From NCBI GenBank assembly GCA_964431965.1, contig CAYSLU010000012.1, positions 1 through 64,000 of the forward strand: a stretch of DNA of 64,000 bases. Reading direction: 5' to 3'. Made by a program: the position numbers and the translations under genes. Numbering within the stretch: position 1 is the first letter of the stretch; the number at the start of each line of letters is the position of its first letter. This DNA comes from CAYSLU01 sp964431965 (GTDB lineage Bacteria; Verrucomicrobiota; Kiritimatiellia; CAIKKV01; CAYSLU01). The notes beneath the pieces were generated by a model, which ran no database searches, was not told the origin of the DNA, and worked only from the letters and a program-made list of their open reading frames with translations. Below, one piece after another: positions 17,769-26,314 of the stretch.

Positions 17769-18899
17769 CTACCTTACCAGTTCCAGCACCCGCCCCGGAC
17801 GCATCCGTACCACCCGCTTCAGCTCCAGCCCCACAACCGCCGCCGCCGCATCCGCCGCGCCGAGGCCGGCCGCACGGGTCAGCGTGTCGAGATCCATCCG
17901 CTCCTCGCCGCGCAGGGCTTCCACAACAGCCGACTCGGCTGGCGTCAGCACGGGCATCGGCCCCGTCCGCTCCGGGCCGGCGCCGCTCGCCGCCGAAGTC
18001 GCGCTCCGTCGCTCCGGCCGAACCAGGGCGCCCAACGCGTCCAGCACATCGTCTACGCTCTCCGCCAGCGCAGCGCCATCCTTGATTAGGCGATGGCTGC
18101 CCTGCGAGGACGCCGAATCGATCCGCCCCGGAACCGCAAAAACCTGCCGCCCCTGGTCCGCCGCCTCGCGCGCCGTAATCATGGCCCCGCTCGTCAGCCC
18201 CGCCTCCACCACCAGCACGCCCTGCGACAGTCCGCTGACGAGCCGGTTCCGGATCGGGAACGTCGTCTTGTCCGGCTCCCGGCCCATCGCAAACTCGCTC
18301 AGCACCGCACCTGCGCCATCGGCAATCGCACGAGCCAGATCGGCGTTCTCCGGAGGATACAGCCGGTCCAACGCTCCGCCCAGCACCGCGATCGTCCGCC
18401 CCCCGGCCTTCAGCGCGCCCTGGTGCGCCGCCGTGTCAATCCCTCGCGCCAGGCCGCTGACCACCGTATAGCCCGCCTGCGCCAGTCCGTATCCGAACCG
18501 TCCCGCCGTGTCCAGACCGTAGTGCGTCGTCCGCCTCGACCCGACCACCGCCACCGCATGCCGGTCGCGCCGGCCGTCCAACCCACCCTGCACGTACAGC
18601 GCCAGCGGCGGGTCATGGATCTCCCGCAACGGATCAGGGTACCCCTCGTCCGCCGGCGTCACGATGGACGCGCCCGTCCGCCGGGCACGGTCCACCTCGT
18701 CCGACGGGTCAACCCGACTCCTGCGCTCGGCAATCGCACGCGCCAGCTCCGGGCCGACCCCGTCCGCTCGCATCAGATCCGCCCGCCCCACCTCAAAAAT
18801 CGCTTCAACCGACCCCAAGACCCCAGCCAACGCCCGCACGCACACCGGCCCGACGCCCTGCATTATGTTGAGCGCAATGTACGCTTCACGCGTGTTCAT
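17769..18899 (-). CDS. dprA: DNA-processing protein DprA
   Basis: Loads RecA onto incoming single-stranded DNA during natural transformation and protects that DNA. The 376 residues comprise an N-terminal helix-hairpin-helix region (MQGVGPVCVRALAGVLGSVE), the Rossmann-like DprA core (VVSGLARGIDTAAHQGALKA; LGGALDRLYPPENADLA; FPIRNRLVSGLSQGVLVVEA; FAVPGRIDSASSQGSHRLIK) and a C-terminal winged helix (LTPAESAVVEALRGEERMDL). The start at 18899 is chosen because the family begins close to this point; in-frame sequence up to 19136 is not DprA-like. It is first in the dprA-topA-xerC-waaA run and diverges from the esterase gene. Confidence 0.95.
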   Translation of the reverse strand: MNTREAYIALNIMQGVGPVCVRALAGVLGSVEAIFEVGRADLMRADGVGPELARAIAERRSRVDPSDEVDRARRTGASIVTPADEGYPDPLREIHDPPLALYVQGGLDGRRDRHAVAVVGSRRTTHYGLDTAGRFGYGLAQAGYTVVSGLARGIDTAAHQGALKAGGRTIAVLGGALDRLYPPENADLARAIADGAGAVLSEFAMGREPDKTTFPIRNRLVSGLSQGVLVVEAGLTSGAMITAREAADQGRQVFAVPGRIDSASSQGSHRLIKDGAALAESVDDVLDALGALVRPERRSATSAASGAGPERTGPMPVLTPAESAVVEALRGEERMDLDTLTRAAGLGAADAAAAVVGLELKRVVRMRPGRVLELVR

Positions 18900-19070
18900 C
18901 GTCTCCCCCTCCCCGCAGCCCCCCCACCCGTAGACACGCAGCAAAAAAAGAGGAGCGTAAATACCACAGTTCGCCCGATCCACGCAAGCATCACGCCTGA
19001 GACGGCTGTAACCAAATGTCAACAAATAGGTTGCGCAGACGCCGCAAACGAATGCTCCGTTTTTTGGGGA

Positions 19071-19099
19071 TTGATCCTCATCCACCCGCCGCCTATACA
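19071..19099 (+). promoter_or_regulatory. Candidate sigma-70-type promoter for the esterase gene
   Basis: TTGATC (19071-19076) and TATACA (19094-19099) are separated by exactly 17 bases; each matches four of six consensus positions. They lie in the AT-richer divergent spacer between dprA and the esterase gene. A strong ribosome site GAGGAGG (19117-19123) follows, 5 bases before ATG 19129, which also decides that start over the in-frame ATG at 19099. Confidence 0.45.
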
Positions 19100-19128
19100 T
19101 GGCATCTGTATTCCCTGAGGAGGCTCCG

Positions 19129-21222
19129 ATGCTCAAGACACTCCACTACTCGGGCCGCATGGCCGGGCGGCGCCCCGACCGGTTGTGGCGCGAACAGACG
19201 CAAGAGGCGCTCCGCTCCCTGCTCGACAGCCGGGGGCCCCGCCTGTCGACCGCCGGTGCCGCCTCCTGGCGACAGTGGAAGGCGGACTCCGCGCTCCTTG
19301 TTAAGGAGTCACTGGCCTGCCTGCGATCGGGTCTCCCGTCGATTGTGCCCGCCGCCACCGTCGTATCGACCCGTTCCTACGATGGCTTTGGCGTCGAGCG
19401 TCTGACCGTCGAGGCCGTCCCGGGTTGGGTCGTCGGTCTGGATCTCTACCTGCCCGCCGGCGGCGGCCCGTTCGTGCCGATCATCTGCCCCTGCGGCCAC
19501 GGGCCCAAGTGGCTGGCGGACCATCAGGTCCCGCCGCAGGTCCTCGCGCGCAACGGATTTGCGGCGGCTCTGTTCGATATGCCCATGTTCGGCGAACGCA
19601 GCCGCGACAACGATCACTTCATCCAGGGGCCGCAGAGCCTGCTGACCGGCCTCCCGAGCATCTTCTACTTTCTCGTGGATCTTGTGCGCGTGGCGGACTA
19701 CCTGCAGACGCGCGCCGACATCGACTTCTCGCGCGGCATGGGCGTTACCGGCGTTTCCGGCGGCGGCGTGGCCACCATGTTCATGCCGCATGTGGACGAC
19801 CGGGTGAAGGCCATTGCCCCCGCCTGCTGCACCGTCCCGCTCGGCAACCACGTGGTCGATGGCCTGTATACCGGCTGCGTCGAGAATTACCTCGGCGGGC
19901 AGGCCGCCGCCGGCCTCGATCTCCATCACCTCATCTGCATCGCCGCGCCCATCCCGTGCCTCGTCATGGCCGGAGCCCGGGACGAGCTGTTCCGCGAGCC
20001 AGCCGTTCGACGCGCATACGCCGACATCGAGCGCGCCTATGCGCTCGAGGGCGCCGCCGACCGGCTCTCGCTGATCATGGACGACGCACCGCACCAGTAC
20101 ACGCCGCGCATGGCGGGGCACGCCGTCCGCTGGTTCCGGCACTGGCTGCGCGGAGTGCCGGACGCTCCCGCCGACGAGCGGGTGGATCTGATCCCGGAGT
20201 CCGAACTGCGATGCGGCTCGGATCATCTGACGCTGGGGATGCTCCAGATGACCGTGCGCCGCGTCACCGATCTGGCGAGCGGGCGGGCGATCCGATGCGA
20301 CGAGGCCGCCATACGCGCGGTGCTCGGTCTGGCCGCCGGCTCCCTGGCCGCTGATGTCGAATCCGTTCACCCGCCAACCGACTGGGGGCCGCTCGGGCTG
20401 CACCGGCACGTCCTTCACCCCGAGGGCGACATACCGGTCCCGATCCTGGAGATGGGCTACCCCGGGGCAGCGGAGGGAACCGTTCTCGCCTTCGGCGAAG
20501 AGGGCCCGCTCGCCATGCTGCGCCAGAAGGGCGGCCTCGGCCCGCTCCGCCGCCGGATGCTGGCCGCCGATATCCGCGGGTACGGCGAACTGACGCCGGA
20601 GTCCGTTGACTACGACGTGTACGGTTGGTGCTCGGTGGATCGGGCCATCGGCGATCTGCACTACCTGATCGGCCGCACGGCGGCCGGCGCACAGACGATG
20701 GACGTGTTGCGCGCGATCCACTTCGCCTGCGCCGCCGGGGAGGACGGCATCGCGCCCACGCTGGTCGGCCAAGCCGGCGCTGCGCTACCCGTCTTGTTCG
20801 CGGGCATCCTGGACTCGCGCGTGAACCGCATCGTGCTCGACTCAGGCCTCTCCACGTTCGCGGCACTGGCAACAACTCCCCAGCCCGTCTGGAACCGCTA
20901 CCACTACATCCCGGACGTGCTCCGCTCGTTCGACATCCCGGAACTGATGGCCGCCCATCCGGGGAAGCAGTTCCTGCTCCTCTCGCCCCGCGATGGTGAT
21001 GCCGGCGAGCTGAGCGATCAAGCCGCCCGAGTCCTGTTTCCCAAAGGCCAACCGTCCAATGTCCGGCTCGTCCTCGGCAGCCCATCCGCCCCGGCCGCCA
21101 TCGCCGCTTGGCTGAATGCTCACCCACAGGCGATCTGGAGTCCGCGGCCGCAGGGCGCAGGCTACTCCGGCGTCACCAGCCGGCAGCCGATCCCGGGCTC
21201 CGTCGTCAGAAGGACCGGATGA
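19129..21222 (+). CDS. Two-domain acetyl-xylan-esterase-like alpha/beta hydrolase, 697 aa
   Basis: Probable carbohydrate esterase. The N-terminal half (about 70-350) is a complete alpha/beta hydrolase: nucleophile elbow GVTGVSGGGVATMF, acid in CLVMAGARDELFRE and His in DDAPHQYTPRMAG. The C-terminal half (about 430-690) looks like a second hydrolase fold, but its elbow reads VGQAGAALPVLFAG, with Ala at the Ser position, so it is probably inactive. No clear signal peptide is seen at the chosen start, which has an ideal ribosome site. The last ~20 codons run antisense over a kdpE remnant, suggesting the original C-terminus was altered. It is near a creatininase-family gene on the same strand. 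Substrate is inferred from family. Confidence 0.75.
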   Translation: MLKTLHYSGRMAGRRPDRLWREQTQEALRSLLDSRGPRLSTAGAASWRQWKADSALLVKESLACLRSGLPSIVPAATVVSTRSYDGFGVERLTVEAVPGWVVGLDLYLPAGGGPFVPIICPCGHGPKWLADHQVPPQVLARNGFAAALFDMPMFGERSRDNDHFIQGPQSLLTGLPSIFYFLVDLVRVADYLQTRADIDFSRGMGVTGVSGGGVATMFMPHVDDRVKAIAPACCTVPLGNHVVDGLYTGCVENYLGGQAAAGLDLHHLICIAAPIPCLVMAGARDELFREPAVRRAYADIERAYALEGAADRLSLIMDDAPHQYTPRMAGHAVRWFRHWLRGVPDAPADERVDLIPESELRCGSDHLTLGMLQMTVRRVTDLASGRAIRCDEAAIRAVLGLAAGSLAADVESVHPPTDWGPLGLHRHVLHPEGDIPVPILEMGYPGAAEGTVLAFGEEGPLAMLRQKGGLGPLRRRMLAADIRGYGELTPESVDYDVYGWCSVDRAIGDLHYLIGRTAAGAQTMDVLRAIHFACAAGEDGIAPTLVGQAGAALPVLFAGILDSRVNRIVLDSGLSTFAALATTPQPVWNRYHYIPDVLRSFDIPELMAAHPGKQFLLLSPRDGDAGELSDQAARVLFPKGQPSNVRLVLGSPSAPAAIAAWLNAHPQAIWSPRPQGAGYSGVTSRQPIPGSVVRRTG

Positions 21223-21545
21223 GCCGGGACCGCCTCGATCTTCTCCCTTAGCCGCGCGACGTACACCCGAAGATGCGCGGGAGCGCCTCGGGCGACAATC
21301 CCGGCCCCGGTCGGAGACGCTGATGGCCACCGCCTGTTCCTCCACCGCGGCACTCACGTCCACGGGCGTGCCGGCCGGCGTGTGCATCGCCGTGTTGAGG
21401 AGCAGGTCGACCAGCGCCTGCTCGATCAGCCGGGAGTCCGCCCGCACAAGCGGGAATCCCGGAGGCAGCGTGACCGACACAACCCGGCTCGCCAGCTTGT
21501 CGCCGACCCGCCACAGTGAGGCGTTGACTTGGTCGTGAATCCCAC
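21162..21545 (-). pseudogene. Decayed kdpD-kdpE (sensor kinase / response regulator) remnant
   Basis: Two pieces of the potassium-responsive KdpD/KdpE two-component pair are fused and out of frame. From about 21545 to 21300 the minus strand reads as the KdpD kinase region: SLWRVGDKLASRVVSVTLPP, then VRADSRLIEQALVDLLLNTA (N-box) and ISVSDRGRD. A shifted frame continues GLSPEALPRIF. A third frame then gives the KdpE C-terminal winged helix, HLRVYVARLREKIEAV to LLTTEPGIGCRLVTPE, ending at 21162. The simplest reading is an internal deletion removing the end of kdpD and most of kdpE, plus frameshifts. No kdpFABC genes are present. It fills most of the spacer between the esterase and creatininase genes. 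Confidence 0.75.
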
Positions 21546-21686
21546 AGCTTCGCGTCTTGAGCCTTCTGTGTCTTTGCGGCTGCTCTGCTCTCTCTCGGAT
21601 TAGATGCGTCTGCCTGACCCCTTCGACGCTCCCATTGACATGCCGGACGGCTTGTGTTTCGCTCCCGCCACCAAGGAGATATCACC

Positions 21687-22526
21687 ATGATCGAGTGCTA
21701 CTGGATCCGGAACACGGAAGCGACGTTCGCGCGGCTGCGGAAGGCGTCCCAGGGCGTGGCCCTCATCCCGCTCGGCAGCATCGAGAGCCATGGGCCGCAC
21801 CTTCCGCTCGGGTGCGACCCGATCAAGACGGATAACCTCGTCCGCCACGTCGTAGCGCGTGAGACCGTGGCCGTGCTGCCGACCGTGCCATACTCGTTCG
21901 TCGCCAGCGCCCGCATGCTGCCCGGCGCGGTGCACATCCGCTCCGACCTCCTCATGGACTACGTGGAGCAGATCTGCGAGGAAGTGCACCGCAACGGCTT
22001 CGCCAAGATCATTCTGCTGCACGGACACGGCGGCAACCCGGCCCTGCACGAGATGTTCTGCCGACGCATGCTCGAGCGCGAGAAACCCTACGCCGTCTAC
22101 AGCATCTCCGCCCAGGCCGGGCGCTGGGACGAGATGTACAAGGCCGGTGGCGAGAGCCAGTGGGGCCACGCCTGCGAGTGGGAAACCAGCATGGCCATGG
22201 TGGCGTGCCCCGAACTGGTGGATCTCAAGGCGCTCGGGAAGCGCACGTTCCCCAGCGCGCCGACGCCGGACGTCGGATCCTCGCTCACCCCCGTCGACTG
22301 GGTCGCGCCCCACCCCGACATGTGCGTCGGCGAACCCCAGCGCGCATCCCGCGCCAAGGGCGAGAAGTGGCTCGCCATGGCGGTCGAAGGCGTCGTGGAC
22401 CACATCCGGAAGATCAAGAGGGATGGGCGAACGCTCGCCGTGATGGCGGACTACCGCCGGCGGGCCCATGCGGAGGATCCCTCATCGGCGAAGCAGCCGC
22501 GCGCAAAAACCACTCGCCGACGCTGA
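21687..22526 (+). CDS. Creatininase-family protein, 279 aa
   Basis: Metal-dependent amidohydrolase-like protein of the creatininase superfamily (creatinine amidohydrolase, MftE and related). Metal-binding blocks are visible: LIPLGSIESHGPHLPLGCDP (Glu and His ligands, about 26-45), HIRSDLLMDYVEQICEEV and ILLHGHGGNPALHEMF, plus GHACEWETSMAM. The start at 21687 is fixed by AAGGAGA (21673-21679). The last ~30 residues are basic and low-complexity (KTTRRR end). Substrate cannot be told from sequence; PVC members are often found near sugar-catabolism genes. It converges with the AAA ATPase gene, 56 bases between stops. Confidence 0.85.
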   Translation: MIECYWIRNTEATFARLRKASQGVALIPLGSIESHGPHLPLGCDPIKTDNLVRHVVARETVAVLPTVPYSFVASARMLPGAVHIRSDLLMDYVEQICEEVHRNGFAKIILLHGHGGNPALHEMFCRRMLEREKPYAVYSISAQAGRWDEMYKAGGESQWGHACEWETSMAMVACPELVDLKALGKRTFPSAPTPDVGSSLTPVDWVAPHPDMCVGEPQRASRAKGEKWLAMAVEGVVDHIRKIKRDGRTLAVMADYRRRAHAEDPSSAKQPRAKTTRRR

Positions 22527-22582
22527 CCGGCAAGCCGCCGCCCCGTTCGTCGCCGCGATCCGCCGCCCGTGCCGCGCGGCTC

Positions 22583-23818
22583 TTAGTACAGAAACCCAAA
22601 CAGCCAGAGCGGTATCCTGCATCCCGCGCCCACCTCAGTATCGTCCACAGCCAGGAACGCGGATCGCTTGCCGCGAATCTGACGTTCGGACTTGGTCCGG
22701 CCGCCGACCTCAATCAGAATGCCATCCCCGACGACGAAGTCGCCCTTCTCGGCAGCGTGAATGCTTCCCACCTCAGACAGCATGCGACAGAAGAAGGTCT
22801 CCCGGACATTCCCGATACAGGCTTGGTCCGGCGTGCATAGCGCGTAGATCTGATTGGGGTCTCCCAGATAGATTTTCTCCGGCTTCTCCATCGCGCGCAA
22901 GCCCCCGGTCGAACGGCCTATGGTCATGATGAGGCCAGCGGCCTCCAAGTGACTCAAGTAGGTCTTGAGCGTCCGATCGTCGGCGATCTCCAGAAGCCGC
23001 CGCAACTTGGCAAGATCGGGCGTGAATGGCACGGAAGCCGCTATCACGGCCAGCAACCGCTTGATCCGTGCGACACTGCTGCCACTGAGGTTCGGATGCA
23101 GAGCGGTCAGATCGCTTTCGATGGCCGTGTGCACGCTCTGCTCGAGCGTCATCCTGAACAGGTCGACATCCTGGTATTCAGAGAAGTACGGATAGAAGCC
23201 GATCCGAAGGTAATCGTGAAACAGGCCGAGAACCTTGGCATCCCTCTCCCTCAGGCGCGTGACCACGTCCGCAGCCAGGCGCTCATGGCCCTCCAGCAAC
23301 GGCTGCAGCGTGAGAACCGGCAGTTCCAAGCTCAGCCTCAACTCCAGGTACTCACGAAAGGATAGACCCGTCATTCGGTGCACAATCGCGCGCCGACTCA
23401 GATCGTGGCTGCCCTTGTGAATCTGCAGCATCGAGCTGCCGGATGCCACAACGCGCAGGTCCGGGAACGTATCATGGATACTCTTCAGGCTGCGGGCCCA
23501 GTCGCTCTGTTTGTGGATTTCGTCCAGGCACAGAAGCTTGCCCCCTTGACTGGCGAAATCGCGGGCGACGTCGTAAAGGGGCCTCTGGGCCACGACGAAG
23601 TGATCCACCGGGATGTAGAGGCATGCCCGCGATGTGACGCGGTCGGGAAAGGTCTCCACGAGATGCTGCACGACGGAAGTTGTCTTGCCGACACCCCGTT
23701 GCCCCACCAGAATAGAACACCGGCCTGCAAACGCTCGCATCGGGCGAAACTGGCGTCGGTATGGTCGATCCAGGATGCGGATCAGATGCCGGCTCAGCTC
23801 AAACAACTCGTCAATCAT
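22583..23818 (-). CDS. AAA_14 / DUF4143-type ATPase, 411 aa
   Basis: Single-gene P-loop ATPase of the kind with an AAA_14 core and a C-terminal DUF4143 nuclease-like region; cellular role unknown. Walker A is GQRGVGKTT (39-47), Walker B is LLCLDEIHK (95-103), and a sensor-like block reads LRVVASGSSMLQIHKG. A winged-helix region follows at about 265-300 (LRRLLEIADDRTLKTYLSHL), and the tail has DFVVGDGILIEVGGRTKSER, matching the acidic/Lys residues of a restriction-endonuclease-like fold. Base composition is visibly less GC-rich than its neighbours, and it stands between a pseudogene-bearing region and a terminating operon. These features suggest horizontal acquisition. A 10-bp inverted repeat lies 50 bases upstream. 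Confidence 0.8.
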   Translation of the reverse strand: MIDELFELSRHLIRILDRPYRRQFRPMRAFAGRCSILVGQRGVGKTTSVVQHLVETFPDRVTSRACLYIPVDHFVVAQRPLYDVARDFASQGGKLLCLDEIHKQSDWARSLKSIHDTFPDLRVVASGSSMLQIHKGSHDLSRRAIVHRMTGLSFREYLELRLSLELPVLTLQPLLEGHERLAADVVTRLRERDAKVLGLFHDYLRIGFYPYFSEYQDVDLFRMTLEQSVHTAIESDLTALHPNLSGSSVARIKRLLAVIAASVPFTPDLAKLRRLLEIADDRTLKTYLSHLEAAGLIMTIGRSTGGLRAMEKPEKIYLGDPNQIYALCTPDQACIGNVRETFFCRMLSEVGSIHAAEKGDFVVGDGILIEVGGRTKSERQIRGKRSAFLAVDDTEVGAGCRIPLWLFGFLY

Positions 23819-23867
23819 GGGCTCCCCCTTCCCTCAAACCGCCCGATGCAGACGGCGCACACGGAAA

Positions 23868-23902
23868 GCATTACATACAATACCGCACCTAATATGTAAT
23901 GC
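23868..23902. promoter_or_regulatory. Perfect 10-bp inverted repeat, candidate operator
   Basis: GCATTACATA (23868-23877) and its exact complement TATGTAATGC (23893-23902) flank a 15-base spacer. The element lies in a markedly AT-rich patch 50 bases upstream of the AAA ATPase start and contains a TGTAAT -10-like hexamer on the minus strand. A dimeric regulator could bind it; no regulator gene is adjacent, so autoregulation by the ATPase is only a possibility. Confidence 0.5.
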
Positions 23903-23999
23903 AATACACTCTGCAGCAGGGCTTGCGTTCTGCCGACGAGAGGCGAAAGGCGAAGCAAGCGCGGCCCGCCAGACGTTAACCGCATGGCATGCAGAGAGC

Positions 24000-25169
24000 C
24001 TAATGTGCCGACCTGACGAGCGGCGGCACACCGTCGAACAGCTGCGAGAGCGGCCGCGCGTTTTCGACCGGGTCAAACCGTGACCGGACCATGCGCCGCC
24101 CGCCTTCGCTCAACCGGGAAGCCAGTCCGGGGTCCCGGAGAACCCTGCGGATCGCGGCTGCCAAAGCGTCGGGCCGGCCAGAGTCCACCAGCAGACCGCT
24201 GTCGCCGTCCCGAACGGCTTCGGGAATGCCGGACACTCGCGATGCGACCACCGGCACGCCGGACGCCATCGCCTCAAGCACGACATTTGGAATCACATCG
24301 CGATCTCCATCCGGCGCGATGACGGACGGCGCGATCAACACAGATGCCCGGCGGAGCCATCCCGCGACCTCCTCCCGGCAGTGCGCCCCCTCTAGGGTCA
24401 CGACCCCACCCACCCCCAGGCGACCGATGGCCGCCTCGATCTCTTCGCGACCCGGGCCTTCGCCGATGACTCGACATGCGAACCGCTCGCCGTCGGCGGC
24501 GAGCCGCGCACACGCTTCGATCAGATGGACGTACCCCTTCTTCGCCTCCAGTCGACCGACGGCCAGGATGAGCGGGGGGTCGTCCGGCTGGCGGGGGGCC
24601 TCCTCCAAGGATACTCCATGGTATATGCGGTGCACCCGCGCACCCGCTTCATGGGGAAGCGCAGTGCGCAGATACTCGACGTTGCAGTCGGCGCATGTCG
24701 CGATGAACGCCGCACCGGTCAGCCGCCCCGCGAGCGCATCCCGCGGCGTGCAGTAGATGTCCCACGCGTGAGCCGACACGCTGTACCGGCATCCGAGCAA
24801 CCGGGCCATGAGCAGGGCGACGTCAGCTGTGACGTAGGCGAAGTGAGCGTGAACATGCGTCACGCCGGCTCGCCGAGCCTCCGCGGCCAGGCCCGCGGCG
24901 GCCGCGCCCAGGCGAAGTCCTCGCCAGATCCCGTTGCGCCGGATCACCCCGGCCAACTGTGGTCGCCACCCGCGGGCCGCGGCCACGCCCCGGACCGAAC
25001 CGCCCAACGTCGGGCGAGTGGCGGCCGAGTCCGGCATATCGTCCGTCCCGCGCCCGCGTAACGCGAAGACACGCGTCTCCACGCCCACCACGCGCAGCGC
25101 TTCGAGTTCCCGCCGTATGAACGTCTCGGTGAGCGAGGGATAATCCGCCACGACAACGCCGATGATCAT
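24000..25169 (-). CDS. GT4-family glycosyltransferase, 389 aa (last of the operon)
   Basis: GT-B fold retaining glycosyltransferase that probably adds a sugar to a lipid-linked or growing glycan on the cytoplasmic face. It begins MIIGVVVADYPSLTETFIRR, the typical SLTETFI start of exopolysaccharide GT4 enzymes. The donor-binding half has LAVGRLEAKKGYVHLIEACA, VVTLEGAHCREEVAGWLRRA and the E-x7-E block IPNVVLEAMASGVPVVASR (about 285-305). Start 25169 is used because it overlaps the upstream stop as ATGA. It is the last gene of the long operon; 97 bases later the palindromic element begins. Sugar specificity is unknown. Confidence 0.9.
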   Translation of the reverse strand: MIIGVVVADYPSLTETFIRRELEALRVVGVETRVFALRGRGTDDMPDSAATRPTLGGSVRGVAAARGWRPQLAGVIRRNGIWRGLRLGAAAAGLAAEARRAGVTHVHAHFAYVTADVALLMARLLGCRYSVSAHAWDIYCTPRDALAGRLTGAAFIATCADCNVEYLRTALPHEAGARVHRIYHGVSLEEAPRQPDDPPLILAVGRLEAKKGYVHLIEACARLAADGERFACRVIGEGPGREEIEAAIGRLGVGGVVTLEGAHCREEVAGWLRRASVLIAPSVIAPDGDRDVIPNVVLEAMASGVPVVASRVSGIPEAVRDGDSGLLVDSGRPDALAAAIRRVLRDPGLASRLSEGGRRMVRSRFDPVENARPLSQLFDGVPPLVRSAH

Positions 25170-26314
25170 GGCTGCCCCCAGGGCGATCCTGGCCGGCACT
25201 CGGCCAAAACCTCCCGATAGACGGTCTCGGTGAGACGGGCCGCCTCATCCCATGTGAAGGCTCGCGCCCGTGCCTCGCCCTTCGCGCGCAGGCTGGCCTG
25301 CCGCTCCGAATCGGCCACGAGTTCGCCCAGCGCGCGCGCCCAGGCTTCGGGGCGATCCGCCGGCACGACCATTGCGGCCTCGCCCGCCACCTCCGGCAGC
25401 GCGCCGCGATCCGAGACGATGACCGGTGTTCCGCACGCCATCGCCTCGAGCACCGGAAGGCCGAACCCTTCCTGCAGCGACGGAAATACGAACGCATCCG
25501 CCGCCGCGTAGAGCATCGACAGGTCCGGCTCCGCCACGTAGCCCCAGAATCGGACCTCGCCCGCCAGGCCCAGCCGCACCACGTCCCGCTCGACCGCCGA
25601 CTGCCCCCACCCCGCCTCACCGGCGATGACGAGCTTCTGGCGCAACGCGCCCTCCGCCCGCGCCATGTGAAACGCCCGGATGAGCATCGGCAGGTTCTTC
25701 CGCGGCTCCACGTTCCCAAGGAACAGAATGTACCCCTCGTCCAGCCCGTTCCGTCGGCGGAACTCCGCGCGCCGGGCCGGATCCCGGGGAACACCGCCAC
25801 CCAGGCGCACGCCCGGCGCCACGACGCGCACCTTTCCGGCCGCGCCTGGAAACAAGCGGCACACGTCGGCCTGCGTCGCGCTGGACGGAACGATCACACG
25901 CCGCGCCCGTCGGACCGACCGCGGAAGCAGGAGCCCGTAGTGAAGCCGATTGGATGGCGTGCACCACTCCGGATGATCCAGCGCCTGCGTGTCGTACACG
26001 GTCACAACGGTCGGAACCGGAGACCCCAGCGGCATCACGTACCCGGGAGCATGCAGGAGCGCGGCTCCGTCCCGCCTGAGTCGCCCGGGCAGAGCCAGCT
26101 GCTCCCATGCGATCCGCAGGAGCCGGCCGGCCGTTCGCACGCCCGGGTGAACGACCCGCGTACGAGCGCCGCCGCCCGCCCCGAAGCTGCGCGGAGCGTA
26201 CAGCGTGTACCGAAACTCGTCGCGCCGCTCGAGGTGACGGAACAGCTCATGAATGCACACTTCGACACCGGAGAAGCGCCCGCTCAGCAGCATGCCGTTG
26301 TATGCGACGTTCAT
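25166..26314 (-). CDS. GT4-family glycosyltransferase, 382 aa
   Basis: GT-B glycosyltransferase of the mannosyl/rhamnosyl-transferase kind. N-terminal acceptor domain MNVAYNGMLLSGRFSGVEVC has the glycine loop typical of group 1 enzymes. The C-terminal donor domain has LFLGNVEPRKNLPMLIRAF, FWGYVAEPDLSMLYAAADAF and the E-x7-E segment FPSLQEGFGLPVLEAMACGT (about 280-300). It overlaps both neighbours by 4 bases (ATGA at each end), so three GT4 genes form a strictly coupled set, suggesting sequential sugar additions in one pathway. Donor and acceptor are not predictable. Confidence 0.9.
   Translation of the reverse strand: MNVAYNGMLLSGRFSGVEVCIHELFRHLERRDEFRYTLYAPRSFGAGGGARTRVVHPGVRTAGRLLRIAWEQLALPGRLRRDGAALLHAPGYVMPLGSPVPTVVTVYDTQALDHPEWCTPSNRLHYGLLLPRSVRRARRVIVPSSATQADVCRLFPGAAGKVRVVAPGVRLGGGVPRDPARRAEFRRRNGLDEGYILFLGNVEPRKNLPMLIRAFHMARAEGALRQKLVIAGEAGWGQSAVERDVVRLGLAGEVRFWGYVAEPDLSMLYAAADAFVFPSLQEGFGLPVLEAMACGTPVIVSDRGALPEVAGEAAMVVPADRPEAWARALGELVADSERQASLRAKGEARARAFTWDEAARLTETVYREVLAECRPGSPWGQP

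Noticed and set aside
15754..18471. Long plus-strand reading frame across topA and dprA
   Set aside because: Shadow of two strongly recognised minus-strand genes; composition is Arg/His/Leu-rich with no motif.
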